Below the pieces are notes generated by a model, which had not been told where the DNA came from, did no database searches, and saw only the letters and a list, made by a program, of their open reading frames with translations. A stretch of DNA of 64,000 nucleotides, taken from the NCBI GenBank assembly GCA_029866325.1, contig JARWZO010000027.1, positions 1 to 64,000 of the forward strand, written 5' to 3'. Origin of the DNA: Fluviicola sp. (GTDB lineage Bacteria; Bacteroidota; Bacteroidia; Flavobacteriales_D; Crocinitomicaceae). Shown here one piece after another: positions 1-8,543 of the stretch. Position 1 is the first letter of the stretch. Each line of letters opens with the position of its first letter. Position numbers and translations under genes: made by a program.

Positions 1-210
1 ACGATCCTCAGCTCCAACTCCAATTTAACGATTCGTAAAATACAGAGGGCTTACTTGTCAATCAGCCAAAGTATACACAGTGAAATCAAGCTTTTCAGCT
101 AACGAATCAATGAAATCTTGGTTTTATCGGACACTAGTGAAAAAAATCAATAAAAAAACACACTTAAAATCCTTGTAGACTTCAAATATTTCCCTACTTT
201 GGCGCATATC

Positions 211-873
211 ATGATAGCAAGAGACGTAATTACAGACGAGATACCACCGTTGATTCATACAGACTCCGGTGAAAAGGCTTTGCGTTGGATGGAAGAGTTC
301 AAAGTGTCGCATTTGCCCGTACTAAAAAATGGAAACTTCGTAGGATTGATTTCCGAAACGGAGATTCTTGACAGAAAAGATTTGAACCAATCGTTAGACG
401 TTTTGTTTGACCATCTTCCGCGGCCTTATGTGGCTGATACTGTGCACGTATTTGAAGTTTTAGCTAAAATGGCCGAGCATCGCATTTCGGTATTGCCCAT
501 TTTGGACCAACAAGAACAATATGTGGGGTGTACGAGTGTGCATCAGCTGATGTGTATGATCGCGAACACTGGAAGTATTAAGGAAATTGGCGGGATAATT
601 GTGCTTGAAATGAATCGCATTGACTATTCGATGGCGCAAATTGCACAGATTGTTGAAGGTAACAACGCGAAGATTTTGAGTTCGTACATCATGTCTACTC
701 CCGATTCTACCAAGATTGAAGTTACATTGAAGATCAATCAAATGGATTTAGGACGCATTATCCGATCGTTTGAACGCTATGATATTGTTGTGAAAGCATC
801 CTATCAGCGCAGTTCAGACGAAGACGATATGCAATTCAGATACGATGCATTGATGAATTACCTCAATATGTAA
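211..873 (+). CDS. CBS-domain protein with C-terminal ACT-like region (AcuB-like)
   Basis: The product is about 220 residues. Two CBS motifs occupy roughly residues 1-55 and 70-120 (for example 'HLPVLKNGNFVGLISETEI' and 'ISVLPILDQQEQYVGC'). They are followed by an ACT-like segment beginning 'IGGIIVLEMNRIDYS'. CBS pairs usually bind adenine nucleotides and act as regulatory modules; the partner is unknown here. I chose the ATG at 211 because the alternative TTG at 199 adds only four residues before it. The stop lies 3 nt before the NAD kinase start, so the two are probably cotranscribed, an arrangement common in Bacteroidota. The family call is firm and the physiological role is not known. Confidence 0.85.
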   Translation: MIARDVITDEIPPLIHTDSGEKALRWMEEFKVSHLPVLKNGNFVGLISETEILDRKDLNQSLDVLFDHLPRPYVADTVHVFEVLAKMAEHRISVLPILDQQEQYVGCTSVHQLMCMIANTGSIKEIGGIIVLEMNRIDYSMAQIAQIVEGNNAKILSSYIMSTPDSTKIEVTLKINQMDLGRIIRSFERYDIVVKASYQRSSDEDDMQFRYDALMNYLNM

Positions 874-876
874 CCC

Positions 877-1755
877 ATGCGTATAGCTGTTTACGGAAAA
901 AAAATAACCAAGCAGAACACGCCTGTTTTTAAGCAATTTTTAGCGCTGATAGCACAATATGGCTGGAAACCTGTGCTGGAAGCCGAACTGCAGGAACAAT
1001 TGGAGAAAAAAGCGGGGCTGGCTATCGGGGCGGAAACATTTTCGTCGAGCAGCGACTTTAAATCTGGCATTGACGTTGCGTTTAGTATAGGTGGCGATGG
1101 TACTTTTCTCAAAACCGTATCATTTATTCGCGACAGTGGTGTTCCTATTTTGGGAATCAATACCGGAAGATTGGGATTTTTGGCCAATGTAGGAAGTGAG
1201 TTTCTAGAAGAAGCGCTTGATTTAGTTTTAAAAAAGGAGTTTGAATATCAGAAACGATCGTTATTGCGGGTTGAAACCGAACGCAAGCTTTTTGGTGATG
1301 AGAATGTAGCGCTGAACGAGTTGACGGTTCACAAGAAAGATACGTCGTCAATGATTACCGTTCATGCTTATCTCGAAGACAAGTACCTCAATTCGTATTG
1401 GGCCGACGGTTTAATCGTTTCCACACCAACAGGTTCTACTGCTTATAGTTTGAGTTGTGGTGGACCGATTATCACTCCCGGTTGCCAGGTACACATTCTG
1501 ACACCGATTGCACCACACAACCTCAATGTGCGCCCAATGGTGGTTCCCGACAAAATGCCTGTTCGATTAATGGTGGAAGGTCGCGAACGCAATTACCTGA
1601 TCAGTTTAGACGGACAGTCTAAAAGTTTAAAGCGTGGTGAAGAAGTTGTGATTCATAAAGCTGATTACATGATAAATGTGATTAAATTTGAGGACAACAA
1701 TTTCTTGGATACCATTCGCAACAAAATGCTTTGGGGAATTGATAGAAGAAATTAA
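877..1755 (+). CDS. nadK: NAD kinase
   Basis: Phosphorylates NAD+ to NADP+ with ATP or polyphosphate in the cytoplasm, and is essential for NADPH supply. The 292-residue length is normal. The diagnostic GGDGT motif is at residues 72-76, followed by 'GINTGRLGFLANV', the 'TPTGSTAYSLSCGGP' substrate loop and 'LTPIAPHNLNVRP'. All the family's conserved motifs are intact. It sits 3 nt after the CBS-domain gene and 8 nt before the LacI-type regulator gene, suggesting a three-gene transcript closed by the terminator near 2800. Confidence 0.97.
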   Translation: MRIAVYGKKITKQNTPVFKQFLALIAQYGWKPVLEAELQEQLEKKAGLAIGAETFSSSSDFKSGIDVAFSIGGDGTFLKTVSFIRDSGVPILGINTGRLGFLANVGSEFLEEALDLVLKKEFEYQKRSLLRVETERKLFGDENVALNELTVHKKDTSSMITVHAYLEDKYLNSYWADGLIVSTPTGSTAYSLSCGGPIITPGCQVHILTPIAPHNLNVRPMVVPDKMPVRLMVEGRERNYLISLDGQSKSLKRGEEVVIHKADYMINVIKFEDNNFLDTIRNKMLWGIDRRN

Positions 1756-1763
1756 ATAAACGT

Positions 1764-2756
1764 ATGAAATCAAAACGTATTTCGTTGGCCGACATTGCCG
1801 AAAGCTTGAGTATTTCCAAGTCAACGGTTTCTTTTGTTCTAAACGGTAAGGGAAAACAATTTAACATCAGTCCCACTACCCAGCAACTCATTTTGGACAA
1901 AGCCAAGGAACTCAATTATGTTCCCAACTTTTTCGCCAAAGGATTACGCGAAGGAAAAACGCAAACCATCGGATTGGTATTGGCTGATATTTCGAATCCG
2001 TTTTATTCCGAACTCAGCAAAGCTATTCAGGAAAGTTTGTACAAACAAGGATATAGCTTGTTTATCGTAAGCACCAATGATGACGACACAATGGAGTTAA
2101 AACTCATGCGTGATTTGATTCTTCGTTCGGTTGATGCGTTGATCATTGCTCCGTGTAACGGAATTCCTGAACTGAAACCGGTGTTGGATGAAACGCCAAT
2201 TCCGGTGGTATGGGTAGATCGTATCGGTGATGAATTTGCCGATTTCGTTGGAATTGACAATTCAAAAGAAGCCGGAAAACTAGTGGGCTTATTTACAGTG
2301 AAACCGAAGAAAGTAGGAATCATTCACCCGCAAGCTTCCGGAGTAATGACGGTGCGTTTGCGTATTGACGGCGCGAAAGAGGCATGTCAACAACAGGGAA
2401 TTCAGTTTGAGAAATTATGTATTTCCGACGATCCGAAAGTAGCCGATGAACAAATTCAACAATTGCTTGATCAGGGCGTTGACTCATTCGTTTCGCTCAA
2501 TAATAAAGTAGCACTTTCAACCATTACTTCCTTGAAGCGATTGAAGGTTGCCATTCCGGATCAGGCACGTTTGATCTCGTTTGACGATAGAGAGTCGTTC
2601 TCGTATTTCACACCGGCTATTACGGCTTTACGTCAGCCAATTGCGCAAATCGGTGAAGAAACCGTAGCGCGATTGATGGATCGTTTGAAAGAATCGACCG
2701 AGCAACGTAAGCATTTAATGATGGAATGCAGCTTTATGGCGCGAGGGTCACATTAA
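1764..2756 (+). CDS. LacI/GalR-family transcriptional regulator
   Basis: The 330-residue protein has an N-terminal helix-turn-helix ('LADIAESLSISKSTVSFVLN', residues 8-27) and a hinge at about 45-60. A periplasmic-binding-like ligand domain follows, with the characteristic 'TIGLVLADISNPFYSEL' near residue 70. Members normally bind a sugar or nucleoside effector. No transport or sugar-use gene lies beside it, so the ligand and regulon cannot be inferred. It follows nadK by 8 nt and is followed by a strong intrinsic terminator. Confidence 0.93.
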   Translation: MKSKRISLADIAESLSISKSTVSFVLNGKGKQFNISPTTQQLILDKAKELNYVPNFFAKGLREGKTQTIGLVLADISNPFYSELSKAIQESLYKQGYSLFIVSTNDDDTMELKLMRDLILRSVDALIIAPCNGIPELKPVLDETPIPVVWVDRIGDEFADFVGIDNSKEAGKLVGLFTVKPKKVGIIHPQASGVMTVRLRIDGAKEACQQQGIQFEKLCISDDPKVADEQIQQLLDQGVDSFVSLNNKVALSTITSLKRLKVAIPDQARLISFDDRESFSYFTPAITALRQPIAQIGEETVARLMDRLKESTEQRKHLMMECSFMARGSH

Positions 2757-2790
2757 AATTGAACTTAGGTTAAAAGATATTTGTAAAAAT

Positions 2791-2827
2791 AAAATCCCCG
2801 TTCAAGAGCTGATCGGGGATTTTTTTG
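2791..2827 (+). terminator. Rho-independent terminator after the LacI-type regulator
   Basis: The stem AATCCCCG (2793-2800) pairs with CGGGGATT (2814-2821) and runs into a T tract. It lies 35 nt after the regulator stop codon. The rest of the gap to 3020 is AT-rich, with small imperfect inverted repeats such as GGCAAA/TTTGCC near 2877-2900, and holds no gene I can support. Confidence 0.85.
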
Positions 2828-3020
2828 TGAGGAAAAAGGCAAATTTTCAAATTTGACAATTGTCCAATTTACCATATGGCAAATTTGGAATTTTGCCAAA
2901 ATGCTCGGATAAAATGCTGAAATTTTAAACATGTAAAATTGCAGAATTTTAGTCAGTCATAGGTTGATCAAAGAAGTCCGGAATTACTGGCTTGTAAACC
3001 AGACTTCAGATAGCCGGCCC

Positions 3021-4754
3021 TTAAAAACTAGGACAAGAAATCGTTCTAAACGTCTTCATCTGCACCTTCGCATTCTTCGGATATTTCACGGAATAGGCGA
3101 TTTGCAGATTAACCGTTTCTCCCGGTTGAATGGTTACTTCCCATTTCACTTCACCTGTAGCATCGTCTTTTTTACCATTGCCGATTTCATCCACCGAAAT
3201 AGATATTTCACTGTTGCGCGAAACCGGTATTTGGTCGTAAACATCTACTTTCACCGCTACGTTGCGGTTATTGCGAATCACGATATCGTAAGCATACGAG
3301 TCTTTTCGGGTATTACCCGACACTCGTTGGGTCGACATCTCTGTTTTCAATTTACGAGCCACCTGAATCTTTGTGTCACGACCAAACGACAAGGCCAAAG
3401 TATCACTCACGTTGCGTGTGTTGATTTCGCTTACACCAACGTAATTTCCACCGAAATAGACATTCGTAGGACCGGGAATCAAATCCAAATCCTGCCATCC
3501 AACGATATTGGCAATCAGGAACGCACCTTGATCCAATTTCGGAATGCTCACATGTGTAAACGTAGCCGGAATACTCATTTCCTTGATCTCAACCGTATAT
3601 GGTCGTGAATCGGAAGGACAAGAAAACGGATTGGTAATCAGAAATTCAGCAGTCAATTCCGAAACCTCGATTTGTTTGATTTGAACCGGATTACTCCTTG
3701 GATTTTTTCCAGAAGAAATCGCTGTCCATTCCATAGAGTTGCGTGCATATTTCTGGTTCACTGCTTCATTATTATCCAACATATAATTGTCGTAAGCGCG
3801 TTGATTGGCGAGGTTAATCTCGTTTTCTGCCTGAACACGGTAATCATATTGCGCTATTTTCGGTTGGTAATAATTTTGTTGTTGAGCCACCTGACTTGAA
3901 TAATCAAGGTACCAAGTGGTCATGGTCGGGTGAGCTGCCGAAAGTCGCGGATCGCTGGTAGATAATGTCAATTGCACATCTTTCCATTCGTTTCCGGTAT
4001 TGTTGTAAACCTGAGCTTTATACTTGAGTGTAATTGGTTGGTTGAGATCAGTGGCTGATAAATCGTAAGAAGCTGCCCAGCCGCAATCGGAAACCTGATA
4101 TTTCAAAACGGCATCAGCCATGTACATGTCGTTGCAATCAACCAGAATAATAACCTGATTACTGCGCTGATTTTCATTGTAATTTAATTCCGTAAGTTGG
4201 TAACGTGTATCGGCAATCTGATCGTTGATTAGTTGTTGCTCTTTGTTGAGTTTCGAGAGTTGGCGGTTGATTTCCAATGTGCGGGTGCGGTAATATTCAC
4301 CGGCTTCTTTTAGCTGAGCAATGGTAAACGAATTCCCTTTTCCACCCAATTCCCGGTTCATATTCATAACAGCTGACTCTGCATTGTAAGCGCCAATCAT
4401 GTCTAAGTTTCCCTGATGACGATCCTTGAGTTGCTCCAATGAATCTTTCAAAACTTTGATTCGGGGGTTGAACTGCTCGGCTGCTAGAAAATCGATTTCT
4501 GTACTAATAGAAACAATTCTGTAAACACCTGTTGCTGAAAACTGAATAGAGGCGGGATCTGCATAAGCCGAAATGCCTGAGAAAATCAATTTGTTGCGAC
4601 CCTTTGCCATTTTAATCGGCGTTTCGTGTGTCATCTCGCCAGCCGTGAGGAAAAGCTTTACTTTTTTAATATCAGACTTGATGGTCTGTTCACTCATTTT
4701 TTGAGCGGAAAGCGCGAAAGGGAGTAACAGTGCGCCTAGAATCCATTGTTTCAT
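3021..4754 (-). CDS. Mucoidy inhibitor MuiA-like protein (DUF4140/DUF4139)
   Basis: The 577-residue protein begins with a signal peptide ('MKQWILGALLLPFALSAQ'). A beta-rich DUF4140-type region spans about residues 25-125 and a coiled-coil segment about 140-190 ('LEINRQLSKLNKEQQLINDQ'). A DUF4139 region then runs to the C-terminus ('ASYDLSATDLNQPITLKYKA', 'VYNNTGNEWKDVQLTLST'). Family members are envelope-located and were named for an effect on mucoidy, but their biochemical role is unresolved. The gene is transcribed alone, divergently from lysA. Confidence 0.88.
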   Translation of the reverse strand: MKQWILGALLLPFALSAQKMSEQTIKSDIKKVKLFLTAGEMTHETPIKMAKGRNKLIFSGISAYADPASIQFSATGVYRIVSISTEIDFLAAEQFNPRIKVLKDSLEQLKDRHQGNLDMIGAYNAESAVMNMNRELGGKGNSFTIAQLKEAGEYYRTRTLEINRQLSKLNKEQQLINDQIADTRYQLTELNYNENQRSNQVIILVDCNDMYMADAVLKYQVSDCGWAASYDLSATDLNQPITLKYKAQVYNNTGNEWKDVQLTLSTSDPRLSAAHPTMTTWYLDYSSQVAQQQNYYQPKIAQYDYRVQAENEINLANQRAYDNYMLDNNEAVNQKYARNSMEWTAISSGKNPRSNPVQIKQIEVSELTAEFLITNPFSCPSDSRPYTVEIKEMSIPATFTHVSIPKLDQGAFLIANIVGWQDLDLIPGPTNVYFGGNYVGVSEINTRNVSDTLALSFGRDTKIQVARKLKTEMSTQRVSGNTRKDSYAYDIVIRNNRNVAVKVDVYDQIPVSRNSEISISVDEIGNGKKDDATGEVKWEVTIQPGETVNLQIAYSVKYPKNAKVQMKTFRTISCPSF

Positions 4755-4867
4755 ATTGTTTGTTTAAGGTGCTACAAGTTACAGTTAATTGCATGATTGG
4801 TTCAATTGTAAGGGAAAATAAACGATGTGATTTTTAGTCAATTTGATCGGTTGATTTTTATGAATCC

Positions 4868-4925
4868 CAGTGTTTACAGTGCTATAAGTGTTTCTAACGG
4901 ATAAAAACGGATAAAAACGGATAAA
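4868..4925. repeat. Dispersed 36-nt repeat plus short tandem repeat between muiA-like gene and lysA
   Basis: Positions 4868-4903 match 37049-37084 in inverted orientation at 31 of 36 positions, including an identical 20-nt block at one end. The unit then continues as three copies of AACGGATAAA up to 4925. It lies in the 250-bp divergent intergenic region, so it could influence either promoter. Its nature is unknown. Confidence 0.7.
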
Positions 4926-4985
4926 CCTTCCATTGTTAATTTAACATTAAGTTTTAAATAAAACAATTTGTTAAAAATAAATCAA

Positions 4986-4993
4986 TACCTTCG
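4986..4993 (+). promoter_or_regulatory. Candidate -7 box of lysA (TACCTTCG)
   Basis: TACCTTCG resembles the Bacteroidota -7 element TAnnTTTG and lies 14 nt before the lysA ATG. A TTTG at 4967-4970 could be a -33 element, though the spacing is shorter than usual. No lysine riboswitch-like structure was recognised. Confidence 0.4.
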
Positions 4994-5007
4994 CGCCAAA
5001 AAACACA

Positions 5008-6228
5008 ATGAATACATCCTTTCTCTGTGAAGTTGCCCAAACGTTTGGCACTCCGGTTTATGTTTACGACGAAGCAAAAATTGTTGAAAATTACCAACGA
5101 TTAAAACACGCATTCGGTAAACAGGATGTGAAGTTGCATTACGCACTAAAAGCACTTAACAACACGACAGTTCTTAAAACATTGCGCAATCAGGGAGCAG
5201 GATTGGATGCCGTTTCGATTGAAGAAGTTTTCTTGGGATTGAGAGCCGGATTCGAAGCGCATGAAATCATGTACACGCCCAATGGTGTTTCCTTCGAAGA
5301 AATTTGCGAAGCGGTTGATTTGGGCGTAATGGTCAACATTGATAATTTATCAATTCTGGAAAAATTCGGTGCACGCTATGGAGCCAATGTGCCCGTTTGC
5401 GTGCGTATCAACCCGCATATCATGGCAGGTGGTCATGCGCATATTTCGGTTGGACACATCGATTCCAAATTCGGAATTTCCATTCATCAACTACGACATA
5501 TTACACGTTTGGTAACACATTACAACCTTAATATCGTTGGACTTCACATGCACACCGGAAGCGACATCATTGACGCTGACGTTTTTATTCAAGGTGCCGA
5601 ATTGCTGTATCAGGCTGCGGCTTCATTCCCCAATCTTGAATTCATGGATTTCGGAAGTGGATTTAAAGTGGCGTACAAAGAAGGCGATATCGTTACGCCA
5701 ATTGAACAAATAGGGAAGAAGATAGGAGCTTCGTTTCAGGCGTTTTGTAAAGAATATGGTCACGAATTGGAATTGTGGTTTGAGCCGGGTAAATTTTTAG
5801 TGAGCGAAAGTGGTACCTTACTTGTTTCGGTAAACGTGGTGAAGCAAACGACTTCAACCGTATTTATCGGTGTAAACAGCGGTCAAAATCACTTGATTCG
5901 TCCGATGTTTTACAATGCGTACCATCACATTGAAAATTGCTCTAATACCGATGGTGAACAAAAACTCTATTCGGTGGTGGGCTATATCTGTGAAACGGAT
6001 ACCTTCGGTTATGATCGTTTGATCAGCGAGGTGCGCGAAGGCGATGTGTTGGCGATTCGTAATGCCGGAGCTTATGGTTTTAGTATGAGCAATCAGTACA
6101 ATGCGCGTTTGCGTCCGGCGGAAGTGCTGGTGCGTGACGGTAAAGCTCACTTGATTCGTCGGCGCGAAACGTTGGAAGATATCTACCGGAATGAGGTGGA
6201 GATTGTGGAAGTAGAACAACTTGTTTGA
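5008..6228 (+). CDS. lysA: Diaminopimelate decarboxylase
   Basis: Converts meso-diaminopimelate to L-lysine, the last step of lysine biosynthesis. It is a PLP-dependent cytoplasmic fold III enzyme. The 406 residues include the PLP lysine K48 ('HYALKALNN'), 'GLHMHTGSDI', the glycine-rich 'DFGSGFKVAYKEGD', 'WFEPGKFLVSESG' and the C-terminal 'NAGAYGFSMSNQYNARLRP' motif. It also has the 'CETD' element that supplies the partner-subunit cysteine. It appears monocistronic, with a long hairpin just downstream. Confidence 0.96.
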   Translation: MNTSFLCEVAQTFGTPVYVYDEAKIVENYQRLKHAFGKQDVKLHYALKALNNTTVLKTLRNQGAGLDAVSIEEVFLGLRAGFEAHEIMYTPNGVSFEEICEAVDLGVMVNIDNLSILEKFGARYGANVPVCVRINPHIMAGGHAHISVGHIDSKFGISIHQLRHITRLVTHYNLNIVGLHMHTGSDIIDADVFIQGAELLYQAAASFPNLEFMDFGSGFKVAYKEGDIVTPIEQIGKKIGASFQAFCKEYGHELELWFEPGKFLVSESGTLLVSVNVVKQTTSTVFIGVNSGQNHLIRPMFYNAYHHIENCSNTDGEQKLYSVVGYICETDTFGYDRLISEVREGDVLAIRNAGAYGFSMSNQYNARLRPAEVLVRDGKAHLIRRRETLEDIYRNEVEIVEVEQLV

Positions 6229-6246
6229 GGAGATTAAAATGCGTTA

Positions 6247-6282
6247 TTAAATTCAGTAATATTGCGGGATTACTGAATTTAA
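6247..6282 (+). terminator. Hairpin downstream of lysA
   Basis: A perfect 14-bp stem is formed by 6247-6260 and 6269-6282 around an 8-nt loop, starting 18 nt after the lysA stop. No long T tract follows, so it may be a bidirectional terminator or a 3' end stabiliser shared with the small lipoprotein gene on the other strand. Confidence 0.6.
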
Positions 6283-6360
6283 TATTCTGTAAAACAAATT
6301 ATTATGATCCTGATTTCAGGAAATTTAATTCAAAAAATAACAAACTAAATTTTTCTAGAA

Positions 6361-6412
6361 GTTCGGGATCATCCTCAGGCTGACACGTTTCCCGAACACC
6401 CAAATTCCCGAA
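6361..6412. repeat. Inverted repeat with GTTCGGGA/TCCCGAAC arms
   Basis: GTTCGGGA at 6361-6368 is complementary to TCCCGAAC at 6390-6397. The segment 6390-6412 matches 61543-61565 at 22 of 23 positions. It lies just downstream of the small lipoprotein gene (minus strand) and may end its transcript. It appears to be a diverged copy of the palindromic element at 61523. Confidence 0.6.
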
Positions 6413-6421
6413 ATTTTCAAA

Positions 6422-6559
6422 TTACATCAACCCCATAGGAGTTCGCGTACCTTTTTTACCGTCACATTTACGGGTAGAATGTTTGGCTGTACCACAAGCG
6501 GAAAGTGTTACCGCTACAATAAGTGCGATAATGGAAACGGAGAACATTTTTCTGGACAT
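6422..6559 (-). CDS. Small lipoprotein, 45 residues
   Basis: The reverse strand reads as a 45-residue product: 'MSRKMFSVSIIALIVAVTLS' followed by 'ACGTAKHSTRKCDGKKGTRT' and 'PMGLM'. The hydrophobic stretch ends in LSAC, a good lipobox, so a mature lipoprotein of about 24 residues is predicted. The basic tail ends in PMG. The frame is complete with an ATG start, and the orientation matches the next gene (CrtD-like, starting at 8076). I do not know a function. The length is small but the lipobox and tail make chance unlikely. Confidence 0.7.
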   Translation of the reverse strand: MSRKMFSVSIIALIVAVTLSACGTAKHSTRKCDGKKGTRTPMGLM

Positions 6560-6603
6560 AACGGAGAATTTTAACCTAAAACGCGATTAAAGTTAAAATA
6601 TTG

Positions 6604-8076
6604 TCATTTCACCAATTCTGTGGCAATTTTAGCCGAAAGCAAACACAGCGGAATTCCTCCTCCCGGATGCACACTTCCACCGGCAAAGTACAATCCGTTG
6701 ATCTTCGAGAAATTTGGGTGACGAAAAAAAGCTGCCATGCGATCATTGGAACTGGCTCCGTAAAGCGCTCCACCAAAACTTCCGGTGCGTTCTTCAATGC
6801 GAAGTGGATCCAGGTAATCCTCCTCAACGATCAATGAAGCAATGTCGGTCTGTAAGATTCGCGACAGTTTTTCTAAAACGGATGTTCTGATTTGAGCACG
6901 CAAAGCTTCCCAATCCTGACCTTGGTTGTGCGGAACATTCACCATCACAAACCAGTTTTCACATCCATCAGGAGCATCGTTGGTGACTTTTTTGGATGAA
7001 ATATGCACATAAACCGTTGGGTCGGTTGAAACGGTTTTAGCAGTAAAAATGGCATCGAACTCGGCTTTATAATCCTCACTGAAGAAGATGTTGTGCAGAT
7101 CGAGTTGCGGAAATGATTGCTTAATTCCCCAGTAGAAAATCATCGCCGAACTTGATGGTTCCTGTGCCATTGTTTTTTTTGGTTGCGACTGATCTTTCAA
7201 TAAATGAGTATAGGCAGGTTTGATATCGCTGTTGCAAAGCACTATTTCTGCCGGATAAAAAGTAGTTGTGGTTCGAACTCCCGTTACGCGATTTGTTTCC
7301 ACTACAATCTCTTCAACACGTTCGTTAAAACGGAATCTAACGCCCAATTCTTCAGCCAGTTGAACCAATGAAGTTGTAATGGAATGCATACCTTTTCGCG
7401 GAAAAAACGTACCAAAACCATGCTCAAGATGAGGTATAATATTCAAAATTCCGGGTGCTGAATAAGGATTGGAACCATTGTAAGTCGCGTAACGATCAAA
7501 CAATTGTACCAACTTCGGATGATTGAGACGCTGTTCATTGGCTTTATGCATCGTCGTAAACAAATTCAGCCAAGGAATGTGGGCAACGCACTTGAGAATA
7601 TCCGTCGAAATATAACTCGAGAAACGATGAAGCGACCGTTCCATGAAAGCTTTGTGGGTAGCATCGTAAATCAGTTTACTGCGCTTTAAATGATTTTCCA
7701 ATGGTTTCGAATCTACCTGAAGTTTGGTTTTTACTTCTTCCAATAAGCGTTCCTGATCACCGAAAAACCGCAAAAAAGTGCCATCTTCAAAAAAATAATG
7801 ACAAGCAGTTTCAACCTGATCGTACGTAAAATAATCCGTTGGATTTTTCCCGGCTAGTTCAAACAATTCGTCTACTAAATGGGGTAGGGTAAACAAAGAA
7901 GGTCCGGCATCAAAACGGTAATTGCCCAATTGAAGCAGGGTCAATTTTCCACCCGGATAAGAGTTGGCTTCAAGCACCGTAACATCGTATCCTTTACAAG
8001 CCAAGCGAATAGCTCCGGCTATTCCGGCAATTCCCGAACCAACAACGATTGCTTGTTGACGTTTCACCTCAATCAT
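6604..8076 (-). CDS. Carotenoid desaturase of the CrtI/CrtD family
   Basis: FAD-dependent oxidoreductase of 490 residues. The N-terminal dinucleotide-binding motif is 'VVGSGIAGIAGAIRLACKGY' and then 'LEANSYPGGK'. The C-terminal signature 'FAGGSVHPGGGIPLCLLSAK' is typical of phytoene desaturase-like enzymes and closest to the 1-hydroxycarotenoid 3,4-desaturase (CrtD) type. CrtI-type enzymes usually read 'GAGTHPGAGIPG' here. It would introduce double bonds into a membrane carotenoid. No other crt gene is in the window, so the exact substrate is inferred only from the C-terminal motif. Confidence 0.85.
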   Translation of the reverse strand: MIEVKRQQAIVVGSGIAGIAGAIRLACKGYDVTVLEANSYPGGKLTLLQLGNYRFDAGPSLFTLPHLVDELFELAGKNPTDYFTYDQVETACHYFFEDGTFLRFFGDQERLLEEVKTKLQVDSKPLENHLKRSKLIYDATHKAFMERSLHRFSSYISTDILKCVAHIPWLNLFTTMHKANEQRLNHPKLVQLFDRYATYNGSNPYSAPGILNIIPHLEHGFGTFFPRKGMHSITTSLVQLAEELGVRFRFNERVEEIVVETNRVTGVRTTTTFYPAEIVLCNSDIKPAYTHLLKDQSQPKKTMAQEPSSSAMIFYWGIKQSFPQLDLHNIFFSEDYKAEFDAIFTAKTVSTDPTVYVHISSKKVTNDAPDGCENWFVMVNVPHNQGQDWEALRAQIRTSVLEKLSRILQTDIASLIVEEDYLDPLRIEERTGSFGGALYGASSNDRMAAFFRHPNFSKINGLYFAGGSVHPGGGIPLCLLSAKIATELVK

Positions 8077-8100
8077 ACTACAAATTAACTCATCGAATGT

Positions 8101-8108
8101 TATATTTG
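8101..8108 (+). promoter_or_regulatory. Candidate -7 box TATATTTG of the VOC gene
   Basis: TATATTTG fits the Bacteroidota -7 consensus TAnnTTTG exactly and lies 21 nt before the ATG at 8130. It supports that start over the upstream in-frame TTG at 8049. The -33 element is not obvious. Confidence 0.45.
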
Positions 8109-8129
8109 TTCATCACGAAACAAAATAAA

Positions 8130-8543
8130 ATGGGAAAAGCAGTTGGAATTGGTGGTATTTTCATGAAATACAACGACGAAAAGGCCATGAAGGCTTGGTT
8201 TGAAACCGCGTTGGGACTTACTCCTAACGATTACGGAGTATTGTTTGCCTTCAATGGAGTGCCCGATTCCAAGCGTGGTTTTCTACAATTAGGAACATTC
8301 CCTTCAACAACCAAGTATTTCGGAAGTATAGAACAGCAATACATGATCAATTTCCGTGTCACAGATTTGATTGGTTTGGAAAAACACCTGCGCGATTTGG
8401 GGACTGTGATTTGTGACACCATTGAAACCTACGATTTCGGTAGTTTCCTGCACATAGAAGATCCTGAAGGTAACCGCATTGAGTTGTGGGAACCAATCGA
8501 CAGTGACTCAGAATCAAAAGAAGTTTTTGTAGATATGCTCTAG
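8130..8543 (+). CDS. VOC-superfamily (glyoxalase-like) protein
   Basis: The 137-residue protein starts 'MGKAVGIGGIFMKYNDEKAM' and ends with the typical vicinal-oxygen-chelate strand 'LHIEDPEGNRIELWEP'. This fold binds a metal through His/Glu ligands; the E of 'IELWEP' is in the usual ligand position. The family includes glyoxalase I, dioxygenases and resistance proteins, and nothing here selects among them. It is transcribed divergently from the desaturase gene. Its TAG stop overlaps the TAG of the convergent DUF1573 gene within a shared CTAG. Confidence 0.85.
   Translation: MGKAVGIGGIFMKYNDEKAMKAWFETALGLTPNDYGVLFAFNGVPDSKRGFLQLGTFPSTTKYFGSIEQQYMINFRVTDLIGLEKHLRDLGTVICDTIETYDFGSFLHIEDPEGNRIELWEPIDSDSESKEVFVDML

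Noticed and set aside
1-198. Partial gene at the left edge (open plus frame to a stop at 100-102)
   Set aside because: Only about 33 codons are visible, without recognisable sequence, and neither strand shows a convincing start or domain; the identity cannot be supported.
124-312. 62-codon minus-strand frame overlapping the CBS-domain gene
   Set aside because: It overlaps the supported CBS coding sequence and has no features.
2964-3608. 214-codon plus-strand frame opposite the MuiA-like gene
   Set aside because: It lies antisense to a well-supported gene with family motifs and has a composition typical of a shadow frame.
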